NCBI GenBank assembly: GCA_047722935.1
Contig: JBDNZS010000025.1
Coordinates: forward strand, 1 to 41,213
From: Ethanoligenens sp047722935
Lineage (GTDB): Bacteria > Bacillota > Clostridia > Oscillospirales > Ethanoligenentaceae
DNA: 41,213 nt
Reading direction: 5' to 3'
The notes under the pieces were generated by a model. That model was not told the origin of the DNA. It searched no databases and saw only the letters and a list, made by a program, of their open reading frames with translations. Positions 16,540 through 24,354 of this stretch are shown here, in pieces. How positions within the stretch are numbered: the first letter of the stretch is position 1; each line of letters starts with the position of its first letter. Position numbers and translations under genes: made by a program.

Positions 16540-18429
16540 ATGCGCGAAGGAACCATACAAGTACATTCGGACAATATTCTGCCCATTATTAAAAAATGGC
16601 TTTATTCTGACAAGGATATTTTTCTGCGGGAACTGGTTTCCAACGGCTGCGACGCCATCCGCAAGCTGGAGCGGCTTGCAGGAATGGGCGAGGCGGAAAA
16701 AGGCGATGAAAAGCCGTTTATCCATGTCGTTCTGGACAAGGACAACAAAACGCTGCGCGTGGTGGACAACGGCCTTGGCATGACCGAGGAAGAAGTGGAA
16801 AAATACATCACGCAGGTCGCGTTTTCGGGCGCGGAGGAATTTGTAAAGAAATACAAAGACCAGCCCGGCGACGAGGGTGGCATCATCGGACATTTTGGTC
16901 TGGGATTTTATTCGGCATTCATGGTGGCCGATACGGTGGAGATTGACACACTGAGCTACCAAAAGGACGCTAAACCGGTACATTGGCAGTCTAAAGGCGA
17001 GTCGGCTTACGAGATCGGCGAGGGGACACGTGCGGAGCGCGGAACGACCATTACGCTGCATATCTCAGGCGAGGAAGCGGAATTTCTGGAGGAAGGACGC
17101 ATCCGGGGAATGCTGCGCAAATACTGCCAGTTCATGCCGTATGAGATTTTTCTAAACCCCAAAGCACCGGAAGAAGCGCCGGAACCGAAAGAGGGCGAAG
17201 AGGCCGCAAAACCCATAGAGCCTAAGCCGGTAAACGACACGCATCCCCTTTGGTTGAAGGCCCCGAAAGACTGCACCAAAGAGGAGTATGAGCAGTTCTA
17301 CACCGAGCTGTTTATGGATTTCAAGCCGCCGTTGTTCTGGATTCATCTCAATGTGGATTACCCGTTTAACTTGAAAGGAATCCTGTATTTCCCCCAGCAG
17401 ACGGATAAAGTGGAAGTCCAACCCGGTCAGGTGAAACTGTATAACAACCAGGTCTACATCGCTGACAACATTAAAGAAGTGGTTCCTGAATTTCTGCTTC
17501 TGCTCAAAGGCGTGATCGACTGCCCCGATCTGCCGCTGAATGTATCGCGCAGCTTTTTGCAGAACGATGGCGATGTGCAGAAGATTTCCAAACACATTAC
17601 CAAAAAAGTGTCTGATAAACTGCATGATATCTTCAAGAACGAGCGGGAGGATTACGAGAAATACTGGGATGATATCGCACCATTCATCAAATTCGGCTGC
17701 ATTCGTGACGAGAGCTTCTATGAGCGCGTAAAAGATATTATTTTGTTGAAATCCATCAACGGTGGGTATAAAGTGCTGTCGGATTTCCCGAAAGATGATG
17801 AAAATCAGATTTTTTACGCGTCCAATGTGGATCAGCAGGCACAGTATGTGCGTCTGTTTAAAGAGCAGAATAAAGACGCGGCAGTCCTGTCGCATATGAT
17901 TGACAGCCACTTCATCAGCTTTTTGGAATATAAAGAAAAAGAGATGAAATTTGTGCGCATTGACGCGGACATCAGTTATGCGCTCAAGAGCGTAGAAGCC
18001 AACAGCGCCGCTGATGCGGCGGCGGCAGCGTTTAAAGAACTGCTGGGCAAAGAAGAGGTCACGGTCAAAGCGGAGCGTCTTAAAAATACCGCGACTCCTG
18101 CGGTCATGCTGATTGATGAAAGTACTCGCCGTTTTCAAGAGATGAGCCGGATGTATCAGGGTGCGCCTGTCGCCCCAGCGCCGCAGGGCACGTTGATTAT
18201 CAATCTGGAAAATCCGGTCGTGCAGGCACTGCCCACACTGGAAAAAGACCGTGCGCAGCTCCTTGGCCAATATATCTTTGATCTGGCGCAGTTGGGCCAC
18301 AAACCGCTTGCGGCAGAGGAAATGGCAGGTTTCATGGAGCGCAGTGCAAAGCTGTTGGCGATGGCAGCAGGAAAGGCAGATACTGCCGCTGATGAAGCAT
18401 TGCCATCCAAACAGCCGGAGAAAGACTAA
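16540..18429 (+). CDS. htpG: Chaperone protein HtpG (bacterial Hsp90)
   Basis: HtpG is the ATP-dependent Hsp90-type chaperone of the cytosol. The 629-residue protein has the GHKL ATPase domain with LRELVSNGCDAIRKLE, DNGLGMTEEEVEKY and GHFGLGFYSAFMVAD, then a charged linker rich in Pro and Glu (about 206-230). The middle domain carries the family sequence LPLNVSRSFLQND, and a C-terminal dimerisation domain follows. Length agrees with the family. AGGAGG at 16525-16530 precedes ATG 16540. It lies 94 bases after pgsA and is followed by an intrinsic terminator. No CIRCE-type repeat is visible upstream, so HrcA control is not supported here. Confidence 0.97.
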   Translation: MREGTIQVHSDNILPIIKKWLYSDKDIFLRELVSNGCDAIRKLERLAGMGEAEKGDEKPFIHVVLDKDNKTLRVVDNGLGMTEEEVEKYITQVAFSGAEEFVKKYKDQPGDEGGIIGHFGLGFYSAFMVADTVEIDTLSYQKDAKPVHWQSKGESAYEIGEGTRAERGTTITLHISGEEAEFLEEGRIRGMLRKYCQFMPYEIFLNPKAPEEAPEPKEGEEAAKPIEPKPVNDTHPLWLKAPKDCTKEEYEQFYTELFMDFKPPLFWIHLNVDYPFNLKGILYFPQQTDKVEVQPGQVKLYNNQVYIADNIKEVVPEFLLLLKGVIDCPDLPLNVSRSFLQNDGDVQKISKHITKKVSDKLHDIFKNEREDYEKYWDDIAPFIKFGCIRDESFYERVKDIILLKSINGGYKVLSDFPKDDENQIFYASNVDQQAQYVRLFKEQNKDAAVLSHMIDSHFISFLEYKEKEMKFVRIDADISYALKSVEANSAADAAAAAFKELLGKEEVTVKAERLKNTATPAVMLIDESTRRFQEMSRMYQGAPVAPAPQGTLIINLENPVVQALPTLEKDRAQLLGQYIFDLAQLGHKPLAAEEMAGFMERSAKLLAMAAGKADTAADEALPSKQPEKD

Positions 18430-18475
18430 AGAGTTGCTGACAGTGACGTATATCCGTGTGGTTGTTTTGTGAATC

Positions 18476-18518
18476 AAAAAAGGCTATCCTGTTTGCTTGT
18501 GCAAGGAGGGGCTTTTTT
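18476..18518 (+). terminator. Intrinsic terminator after htpG
   Basis: An imperfect stem pairs AAAAAAGGCTATCCT (from 18476) with AAGGAGGGGCTTTTTT (ending 18518) around a loop of about a dozen bases, and ends in six T residues. Confidence 0.65.
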
Positions 18519-18607
18519 GTATGTTTCTACAAGTATCGACGCGTTTTTACTGGGAGGCAAGCAATAAGGATTTTACGCGAATTCTGTAGGGCTTGACACA
18601 TTTTTTC

Positions 18608-18636
18608 TTGACAAAAACCGTTCAGAGGTATACAAT
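18608..18636 (+). promoter_or_regulatory. perR promoter
   Basis: TTGACA (18608-18613), a 17-base spacer and TACAAT (18631-18636) form a near-consensus sigma-A promoter. It ends only 4 bases before the Per box, so PerR binding would cover the transcription start. Confidence 0.8.
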
Positions 18637-18640
18637 AAAT

Positions 18641-18655
18641 TTGTAATCATTACAA
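18641..18655. promoter_or_regulatory. Per box (PerR/Fur-type operator)
   Basis: TTGTAATCATTACAA is a perfect 7-1-7 inverted repeat, two bases away per half-site pair from the B. subtilis Per box TTATAATNATTATAA. It overlaps the predicted perR transcription start, giving peroxide-controlled autoregulation of perR and probably of the rubrerythrin gene behind it. Confidence 0.85.
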
Positions 18656-18684
18656 TAACAACACGTCACAGGAGGAGTTACAGG

Positions 18685-19110
18685 GTGGTTCATACACGGT
18701 CGACGGATTTGGCGTCCCAATTGATTCGGCATGGGGTACGCCCGTCCACACAGCGGTTGCGGATTTTTGAATATTTGGCAGCATCCAAGGAACATCCGAC
18801 AGCCGACAATGTGTTCCAGGCACTTTTACCTGAAATTCCGTCACTGTCGAAGACGACGGTCTATAATACGCTCAGCTTGCTGGTGAAAGAGCATCTGGCG
18901 CGTCAGCTTTCTATTGAGGACGGCGAAGCACGGTATGACGGCGATGTGTCGATGCACGGGCATTTTCGTTGCACCCATTGCGGCGCGGTCACCGATTTCC
19001 CCGTGGAAATGGGTGAGATGTCCATGCGGGGGCTGGAGGGCTGTATCGTGCAGACCAAAGATGTGTTTTTTCAAGGCGTTTGCAGAAAATGCATTGAAAA
19101 TTCCAAATAA
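18685..19110 (+). CDS. perR: Peroxide-sensing repressor PerR (Fur family)
   Basis: The 141-residue protein is a Fur-family repressor. Its metal ligands fall at the same positions as in B. subtilis PerR: His37 (KEHPTADNVF), Asp85 (RYD), His91 and His93 (MHGHF) and Asp104 (VTDF). Both zinc CxxC pairs are present (Cys96/99 and Cys133/136). Asp rather than Glu at 104 favours PerR over Fur. PerR with Fe(II) is inactivated by H2O2-driven oxidation of His37/His91 (known for the family). GTG 18685 has GGAGGA (18671-18676) 8 bases upstream. A perfect Per box overlaps its start, and rubrerythrin follows by 76 bases. Confidence 0.95.
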   Translation: MVHTRSTDLASQLIRHGVRPSTQRLRIFEYLAASKEHPTADNVFQALLPEIPSLSKTTVYNTLSLLVKEHLARQLSIEDGEARYDGDVSMHGHFRCTHCGAVTDFPVEMGEMSMRGLEGCIVQTKDVFFQGVCRKCIENSK

Positions 19111-19131
19111 ATTCGCGTGAATGTTGTGACT

Positions 19132-19159
19132 GCGTAAAATGGCGCGTAGCCTTTTACGC
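19132..19159 (+). other. Intercistronic hairpin between perR and rubrerythrin
   Basis: GCGTAAAA (19132-19139) and TTTTACGC (19152-19159) pair perfectly, and the loop adds a GGC/GCC extension. No T tract follows, so it is not an ordinary terminator. It might influence mRNA processing or the relative level of the two genes. Confidence 0.5.
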
Positions 19160-19186
19160 GGAAATCTAAAGAGGAGTGCTACATAC

Positions 19187-19723
19187 ATGAAAGATTTAAA
19201 GGGAACAAAAACAGAGCAGAATTTGCAGGCCGCTTTTGCGGGTGAATCCCAGGCACGCAACAAATATACCTATTTTTCCAAAGTTGCAGCCAAAGAAGGG
19301 TACGAACAAGTTGGCGCTATCTTTTTGGAGACTGCGGACAACGAACGTGTGCATGCCAAACTCTGGTTTGAGTATCTGGGCGGTATCGGTGATACTGCGG
19401 CCAACTTGGAAGCTGCAGCGGCCGGTGAGCATTACGAGTGGACCGATATGTATAAGACGTTCGCCGAAGAAGCGAAAGCAGAAGGATTCGATGAGATCGC
19501 CGCAAAATTCTCGTTGGTAGCCAATATCGAAAAAACCCATGAAGCACGCTACAACAAGTTGCTTGAAAATCTCAAAGAGGGTAAGATCTTTTTGAAAGAC
19601 GGCACGGTCATCTGGAAATGTCGCGTTTGCGGGCACATCCATGTTGGCAAAAGCGCGCCGGAAGTCTGCCCGGTATGTCGGCATCCCCAAGCGTTTTTTG
19701 AAGTCAAAGCAGAAAATTATTAA
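19187..19723 (+). CDS. rbr: Rubrerythrin
   Basis: Rubrerythrin reduces H2O2 to water in anaerobes, using a diiron centre fed by a rubredoxin-type iron. The 178-residue product has a ferritin-like four-helix domain with the ligand-bearing segments AAFAGESQARNKYTYF, ETADNERVHAKLWF and EKTHEARYNKLLEN. The C-terminal rubredoxin-like domain has two C-x2-C pairs (WKCRVCGHIH and EVCPVCRHPQ). ATG 19187 follows GAGGAG (19171-19176); the longer frame starting at 19139 would begin inside a hairpin. It sits directly behind perR, with no separate Per box seen, so it is probably co-transcribed and induced by peroxide. Confidence 0.96.
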   Translation: MKDLKGTKTEQNLQAAFAGESQARNKYTYFSKVAAKEGYEQVGAIFLETADNERVHAKLWFEYLGGIGDTAANLEAAAAGEHYEWTDMYKTFAEEAKAEGFDEIAAKFSLVANIEKTHEARYNKLLENLKEGKIFLKDGTVIWKCRVCGHIHVGKSAPEVCPVCRHPQAFFEVKAENY

Positions 19724-19893
19724 GCGTGTTACGACGGCAATTTGGCCGGCACAGGTTGCAGCTCTTATGCGGTAATAGAGGGCGACGGTCTGTTGCGTAT
19801 TATTGTATACAGCCGGGCGGCAAGCGTTGCATCCCGGTTTTGTAATGTAACGCCGTTTTGTATGGCGGAATAGCCCAAACGGTCGGTTGCAAA

Positions 19894-19946
19894 CCATTAA
19901 GCAAAAGCCCCCCGAACATTACGTTCGGGGGGCTTTTGCTTAATGG
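19894..19946. terminator. Long perfect bidirectional terminator between rubrerythrin and purA
   Basis: Two perfectly complementary 24-base arms (19894-19917 and 19923-19946) enclose the 5-base loop ATTAC. The core GCCCCCCGAAC/GTTCGGGGGGC is flanked by AAAA and TTTT, so it can stop convergent transcription from both sides. The 170 bases before it (19724-19893) show only a small CGCC/GGCG hairpin and no gene. Confidence 0.9.
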
Positions 19947-20000
19947 CATATTGTGCGGAACTCTCAGCAAGAGCAAAGGAGAACTGAAACAGATAACAGA

Positions 20001-21275
20001 TTATCTTTCCAGGTTCTGTGCGCGGTCAGGCCCGATGCCCACCATGGAAACGCGGCAGTCTACCAGTTTCTCAATGGCATAAACATAGTTTTTGGCATTT
20101 TCGGGGAGTTCGGTGAAAGACGCACAACTGCTCAGGTCTCCAGTAAAGCCCGGCAGTTCTGTGTAAACCGGCTCGCAGCCTTCCAGCTCTTCCAATGTGG
20201 CGGGAAAGTGTTCGGTCGTGCTACCATCCGGTAGTTTGTATGCGGTGCAGATTTTTAAGGTGGGCAGATCGGCCAATGTGTCCAGCTTATTCAATGCCAG
20301 CGCGGTCAAACCGTTGATGCGCACCGCATGACGGACGATTACGGCATCAAACCAGCCGGTGCGGCGTGGCCGTCCGGTGGTGGTGCCGAATTCATTGCCG
20401 CGGTTGCGGATAGTGTCGCCCGTTTCATCGGACAGCTCCGTCGGGAACGGACCTTTACCCACGCGGGTGGTATAGGCTTTCGCCACACCGATGATATCTT
20501 GAAACAAGGTGGGGCCGACACCGGTGCCGGTGCAGAATCCGCCCGCCGTCGGGTGGGAGGAGGTAACATATGGATAGGTGCCCAAGTCGATATCCAGCAA
20601 CGCGCCCTGCGCCCCTTCAAACAATACGTTCTTGCCCGCTTTCACAGCCTCATAGGCCAGTACGGACACATCGTCCACATATTTGGAAAGCCGCTTGCCA
20701 TAGGAACTGTATTCCTGAATGATGGCGTCTGCATCCAGTGCTTCGCCGTCATAGACCTGCGTAATAATCTTATTTTTCAGCGCGGCGACAGATGCTGCCT
20801 TTTCGGCAAAAACGGCAGGATGCACCAAATCATAGATGCGAATGCCGCAGCGTTCGGCTTTGTCCATGTAGCAAGGGCCGATGCCGCATTTGGTGGTGCC
20901 GATGTCGGATGCACCGCGTGCTTTTTCAGAAAGACCGTCAAGCGCGATATGCCAAGGCAGGATGACATGGGCACGCGGATCGATGCGGAGGTTGTCGCAG
21001 GATACTCCACGTTTTTCCAGCGCGTCGATTTCACCAAGCAGCACTTTAGGATCGACTACGACACCGCAACCAATCAGGCACGGTGTGGTGCTGTAAAGGA
21101 TGCCGGACGGGATGAGGTGCAATTTATAGACCTCTCCACCGCTTTTGACAGTGTGGCCGGCGTTGTTGCCGCCTTGCGAACGCACCACAACATCAGCGCG
21201 TGATGCGAGAATATCAATAATTTTCCCTTTTCCCTCGTCGCCCCACTGGGCGCCAACGACGACTTTAGAAGGCAA
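20001..21275 (-). CDS. purA: Adenylosuccinate synthetase PurA
   Basis: PurA joins IMP and aspartate with GTP hydrolysis, the first committed step to AMP. The 424-residue protein has the N-terminal GTP-binding loop VVVGAQWGDEGKGKIID with the catalytic Asp, NNAGHTV, GTTKCGIGPCYMDKAER, the IMP-binding GNEFGTTTGRPRRTGWFD and the late LNKLD guanine-recognition motif. TTG at 21275 is chosen because AAAGAGG lies 8 bases upstream on the minus strand and MPSKVVVGAQWG is the normal start; the frame to 21338 adds 21 unrelated residues. It is monocistronic, with its own promoter at 21371-21399 and a strong terminator beyond its 3' end. Confidence 0.97.
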   Translation of the reverse strand: MPSKVVVGAQWGDEGKGKIIDILASRADVVVRSQGGNNAGHTVKSGGEVYKLHLIPSGILYSTTPCLIGCGVVVDPKVLLGEIDALEKRGVSCDNLRIDPRAHVILPWHIALDGLSEKARGASDIGTTKCGIGPCYMDKAERCGIRIYDLVHPAVFAEKAASVAALKNKIITQVYDGEALDADAIIQEYSSYGKRLSKYVDDVSVLAYEAVKAGKNVLFEGAQGALLDIDLGTYPYVTSSHPTAGGFCTGTGVGPTLFQDIIGVAKAYTTRVGKGPFPTELSDETGDTIRNRGNEFGTTTGRPRRTGWFDAVIVRHAVRINGLTALALNKLDTLADLPTLKICTAYKLPDGSTTEHFPATLEELEGCEPVYTELPGFTGDLSSCASFTELPENAKNYVYAIEKLVDCRVSMVGIGPDRAQNLER

Positions 21276-21370
21276 GATGAAGACCTCTTTCCTTTTATAT
21301 AGTCCACGGGCAGCGAACTGCCTGCACAATCTTTTCATGCGGTTGCATGATAAATTACCAAACCGTATGT

Positions 21371-21399
21371 ATTATACCAGATTGCAGCAGGATGTTCAA
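21371..21399 (-). promoter_or_regulatory. purA promoter
   Basis: On the minus strand TTGAAC (21399-21394), a 17-base spacer and TATAAT (21376-21371) lie about 95 bases before the purA start. I see no PurR-type or guanine-riboswitch element in the leader. Confidence 0.7.
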
Positions 21400-21501
21400 T
21401 GTAAAACGTGGGTAAAACCAGGCGATTAGGTCGGATGGCGGCAAAAGCGGCACACGGGTGTGTGCATTTGGAAGGAGCATTATAAAAAGACAGCATAATT
21501 G

Positions 21502-21530
21502 TTGCATATTTTCCATCTGTTTTCTATACT
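21502..21530 (+). promoter_or_regulatory. Possible plus-strand promoter in the purA-mutS2 gap
   Basis: TTGCAT (21502-21507), a 17-base spacer and TATACT (21525-21530) could start a transcript running through the hairpin-rich region into mutS2, giving a leader of nearly 400 bases. The -35 box matches consensus at only the first three positions. Confidence 0.4.
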
Positions 21531-21732
21531 GCGGGTCGAAATCCTCTCAAAAATATGATATACTACTAGTTGATTATACTTAAGTGAAGAGCGAAGGAAT
21601 GTGCATGTGTTTACAGCAAGCCCGTCATAGACTGCAAAGAATTGAAGGTTTGCACATTTGCAATTTGGATTGCCGTCAGTAGGATCGGATTACAAATAAG
21701 AGGATAACGTTTATGCCAACATTTGCTCCATC

Positions 21733-21801
21733 TCGCACATGCGGCTTTGCTTGAGAAAAAGAAGAAAACCTGTGTTTTTTAAGCAAGGCATGTATGTGCG
21801 A
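21733..21801. repeat. Large imperfect inverted repeat
   Basis: The outer arms TCGCACAT (21733-21740) and ATGTGCGA (21794-21801) pair perfectly. After a small internal loop, GCTTTGCTT (21744-21752) pairs with AAGCAAGGC (21781-21789), including one G-T pair. The 28-base apical part starts A-rich and ends T-rich, so the stem can extend further. Confidence 0.6.
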
Positions 21802-21839
21802 TTTGCCAAACATTCCGATGTGTTGCAAGAAAAAATCAA

Positions 21840-21865
21840 TATGGAAAAGACGATGTTTTTCCATA
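21840..21865. repeat. Short perfect hairpin before mutS2
   Basis: TATGGAAAA (21840-21848) and TTTTCCATA (21857-21865) pair around an 8-base loop. There is no plus-strand T tract behind it; on the minus strand a TTGATTTTTTC sequence follows, so it might weakly terminate minus-strand transcripts. Confidence 0.5.
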
Positions 21866-21926
21866 CCTGTGCAGTTTTTGTAACAAATACCCAATATATT
21901 TTAGATCAGCCGCTTTGAGGATAATG

Positions 21927-24317
21927 ATGGATTCTTTTGAACGTTCTTATATTGCTTTGGAATATAACCGGGTGCGTGAGCGGTTGGGGGACGCCTGTGT
22001 GTGCGCGGGCGCCGCGCGCCGCGCACAAGCCCTGCTGCCGGCTGATACGTTGGAAGATGCGTGTGAGCAGCTTGCACAGACCGCAGATGCGATTCGCCTG
22101 AGCACACGGTTCGGGGACCCTCCGTTTTCGGGTGTGAAAGAGGTATCAGATGCGTTGCAGCGCGCGAAGATTGGTGCGTCGTTGCAAATGGGCGATCTGC
22201 TGCGTGTGGCCAAGGTGCTGTCCGCTATTCGTGCGTTGGTGCGGTACCGTGACGGTGCGGAGGGAGAAGCCACCTGCCTGGACGAGTTGTTTGACGCACT
22301 GGCACCCAATAAATATCTGGAAGAAAAGATCACGGCCGCCATTCTGCCTGAGGAGGAAATGGCAGATACTGCAAGCGGCGAACTGACCGACATCCGCCGC
22401 AATATCCGTCGGGCAGGGCAGCGCGTGCGTGAACAGCTGGATAAAATGGTACGTTCACAGCGATATGCAAAGTTTTTGCAAGAGTCCATCGTGACGCAGC
22501 GCGGGGGGCGATTTGTCATCCCTGTGCGGTCAGAATACCGTTCGGAAGTGCCGGGCTTGGTGCATGATACGTCCGCGTCCGGTGCCACGCTGTTTATCGA
22601 GCCGATGGCCGTGGTAGAGGCGGACAATGAGCTGAAAGTTCTCTACGCCAAAGAGGAAAAAGAGGTTGAGCGTATTTTGGCGGCGCTTTCCGCCGAAGTG
22701 GCTCTGTTTGCGGATGTGATCGCGGGGGATATCCGTACCGCTGAAACACTGGATTTTATTTTTGCACGCGCCAGGTTGGCATTTTCCATGAAAGCAGGGG
22801 TGCCAACTCTTACGGACGACGGTATTATTGATCTGCACCGTGCGCGCCATCCACTGCTCCCTCCTGAAAAAGCGGTGCCCATTGATATTCGTTTGGGAGA
22901 AACATTTGGCACGCTGGTTATCACGGGGCCGAACACAGGCGGGAAGACGGTCGCACTTAAAACATTGGGACTTGTTACGCTAATGGCGATGTCGGGACTT
23001 GCGGTACCGGTCGCAGATGATTCAAAGCTGTCATTTTTTGAACAGGTGCTGGCCGATATCGGTGATGAACAGAGCATTGAACAGTCGCTGTCTACATTTT
23101 CCGCACATATGACCAACATTGTTGGTATCCTGCATACCTGTGGACCGCACAGCCTGGTTTTGTTAGACGAACTGGGCTCTGGCACCGACCCGACGGAGGG
23201 TGCGGCGCTGGCGGTGGCAATTCTGGAGCACCTCAAGCTGCGGGGCGCAAAAGTGGCTGCAACCACACATTATGCGGAGTTAAAGATCTACGCGCTGGAA
23301 ACACCCGGTGTGGAGAACGGATCGTGCGAATTTGATGTGGCGACCCTGCGCCCGACGTATCGGCTGCTTATCGGAGTGCCCGGCCGTTCCAATGCGTTTG
23401 CGATTTCGGCAAGGCTGGGACTGTATGAGAGTGTCATCATTCGGGCCAAGGCGCTGCTTTCCACAGAAGATACCCGTTTTGAACAGGTAGTGGAAGGCCT
23501 GGAAAAGAACCGGCTGGCGATGGAAGCCGCACGCGCCGAGGCAGAAGCGCTTCGCAGGCAGGCCGCACAGGACAGGGAGGCCGCCGCGCACCTGCGTGAA
23601 CAACTGGAAAGCACGCGGGAAAAAGAACTGGAACGCGCGCGGACGCAGGCGCAGACGATGGTGGGGCGCGCCCGTGCCGAGGCGCAGGCGCTGCTTGCCG
23701 ATATCGACGAGCTGCGAAAGATGGAGGCTGCTGAAAAAGCGGATGCACTGCGCGAGCTGGCGAAAAGCACAGTGGGTGCAAGGTTGAAAGAACTGGAAAA
23801 GACAGCTGATCCTGTGCGTAGGAAGCAAGCGCCCGTCTACCATCTGCCGCGCAAACTGCGCGCGGGTGACAGGGTGCTGATCAATGATATCGACCAGAAA
23901 GGCACCGTACTTTCGCCCACGGATACTTCCGGCATGGTGGAGGTGCAGGCGGGCATCATTAAGACCCGCGTACCTGAAAACGATCTGCGCCTGCTTGAAA
24001 ATGAGCGTGTGTCGGTACAGGCGCGTGCGAGCGGCGGCCGCGTCGCCCGCGCGCTCCGCGGTACGCACACCGTTGCACAGACGGAATTGGATCTGCGCGG
24101 GCAAACCGTGCAGGAGGCGTTGGAGGCAGTTGACAAGTTTATCGACGATGCCCGTCTTTCCGCGTTGGGTCAGGTCTCCATTATCCATGGCAAGGGTACC
24201 GGAGCACTGCGCAACGCCGTGCAGCAGCATCTAAAGGGAAACCGTTCGATTAAATCCTTCCGCCTCGGGCGGTATGGTGAAGGAGAGAACGGCGTCACCA
24301 TTGTGGAGCTTTCTTGA
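21927..24317 (+). CDS. mutS2: MutS2 (ATPase with Smr nuclease domain)
   Basis: MutS2 lacks the mismatch-recognition domain of MutS; family members act on recombination intermediates or on collided ribosomes. The 796-residue protein has MutS core helices, the ABC-type ATPase with Walker A ITGPNTGGKTVALKTLG (about 330-346), Walker B LVLLDELGSGTDPTEGAAL and the H-loop TTHYAEL. A long coiled coil rich in Ala, Arg and Glu (about 510-620) precedes a KOW-like segment (LRAGDRVLINDIDQKG) and a C-terminal Smr domain with LDLRGQ and HGKGTGALR. ATG 21927 follows TGAGG (21916-21920); ATG 21924 and TTG 21915 are alternatives. The diguanylate cyclase gene follows by 37 bases. Confidence 0.95.
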   Translation: MDSFERSYIALEYNRVRERLGDACVCAGAARRAQALLPADTLEDACEQLAQTADAIRLSTRFGDPPFSGVKEVSDALQRAKIGASLQMGDLLRVAKVLSAIRALVRYRDGAEGEATCLDELFDALAPNKYLEEKITAAILPEEEMADTASGELTDIRRNIRRAGQRVREQLDKMVRSQRYAKFLQESIVTQRGGRFVIPVRSEYRSEVPGLVHDTSASGATLFIEPMAVVEADNELKVLYAKEEKEVERILAALSAEVALFADVIAGDIRTAETLDFIFARARLAFSMKAGVPTLTDDGIIDLHRARHPLLPPEKAVPIDIRLGETFGTLVITGPNTGGKTVALKTLGLVTLMAMSGLAVPVADDSKLSFFEQVLADIGDEQSIEQSLSTFSAHMTNIVGILHTCGPHSLVLLDELGSGTDPTEGAALAVAILEHLKLRGAKVAATTHYAELKIYALETPGVENGSCEFDVATLRPTYRLLIGVPGRSNAFAISARLGLYESVIIRAKALLSTEDTRFEQVVEGLEKNRLAMEAARAEAEALRRQAAQDREAAAHLREQLESTREKELERARTQAQTMVGRARAEAQALLADIDELRKMEAAEKADALRELAKSTVGARLKELEKTADPVRRKQAPVYHLPRKLRAGDRVLINDIDQKGTVLSPTDTSGMVEVQAGIIKTRVPENDLRLLENERVSVQARASGGRVARALRGTHTVAQTELDLRGQTVQEALEAVDKFIDDARLSALGQVSIIHGKGTGALRNAVQQHLKGNRSIKSFRLGRYGEGENGVTIVELS

Positions 24318-24354
24318 ATAGATTGATGAGATAAAAGCTGAGGGGTGTACGTGT

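Larger units (their letters stand above)
21531..21914. other. AT-rich, hairpin-rich gap upstream of mutS2, no gene found
   Basis: No open frame here looks like a real gene. A 72-residue minus-strand frame at 21676-21894 arises across an inverted repeat and has no ribosome site or family signature that I can see. The region holds a large imperfect hairpin (21733-21801) and a smaller one (21840-21865). It could be a long structured leader, a small RNA gene or a decayed element. Confidence 0.5.

Noticed and set aside
17152..18477. Long minus-strand open frame (441 codons) opposite htpG
   Set aside because: It lies wholly antisense to a secure HtpG gene, has no ribosome site or family signature and reflects codon bias of the real gene.
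20328..21203. Plus-strand open frame of 291 codons opposite purA
   Set aside because: Shadow of purA, with no Shine-Dalgarno site and no family similarity.
21676..21894. 72-residue minus-strand frame in the purA-mutS2 gap
   Set aside because: It spans the inverted repeat, has no ribosome site and no recognisable motif; the inverted repeat itself is a better explanation.
23280..24230. Minus-strand open frame of 316 codons opposite mutS2
   Set aside because: Antisense to the MutS2 coiled-coil and Smr region; low-complexity translation.
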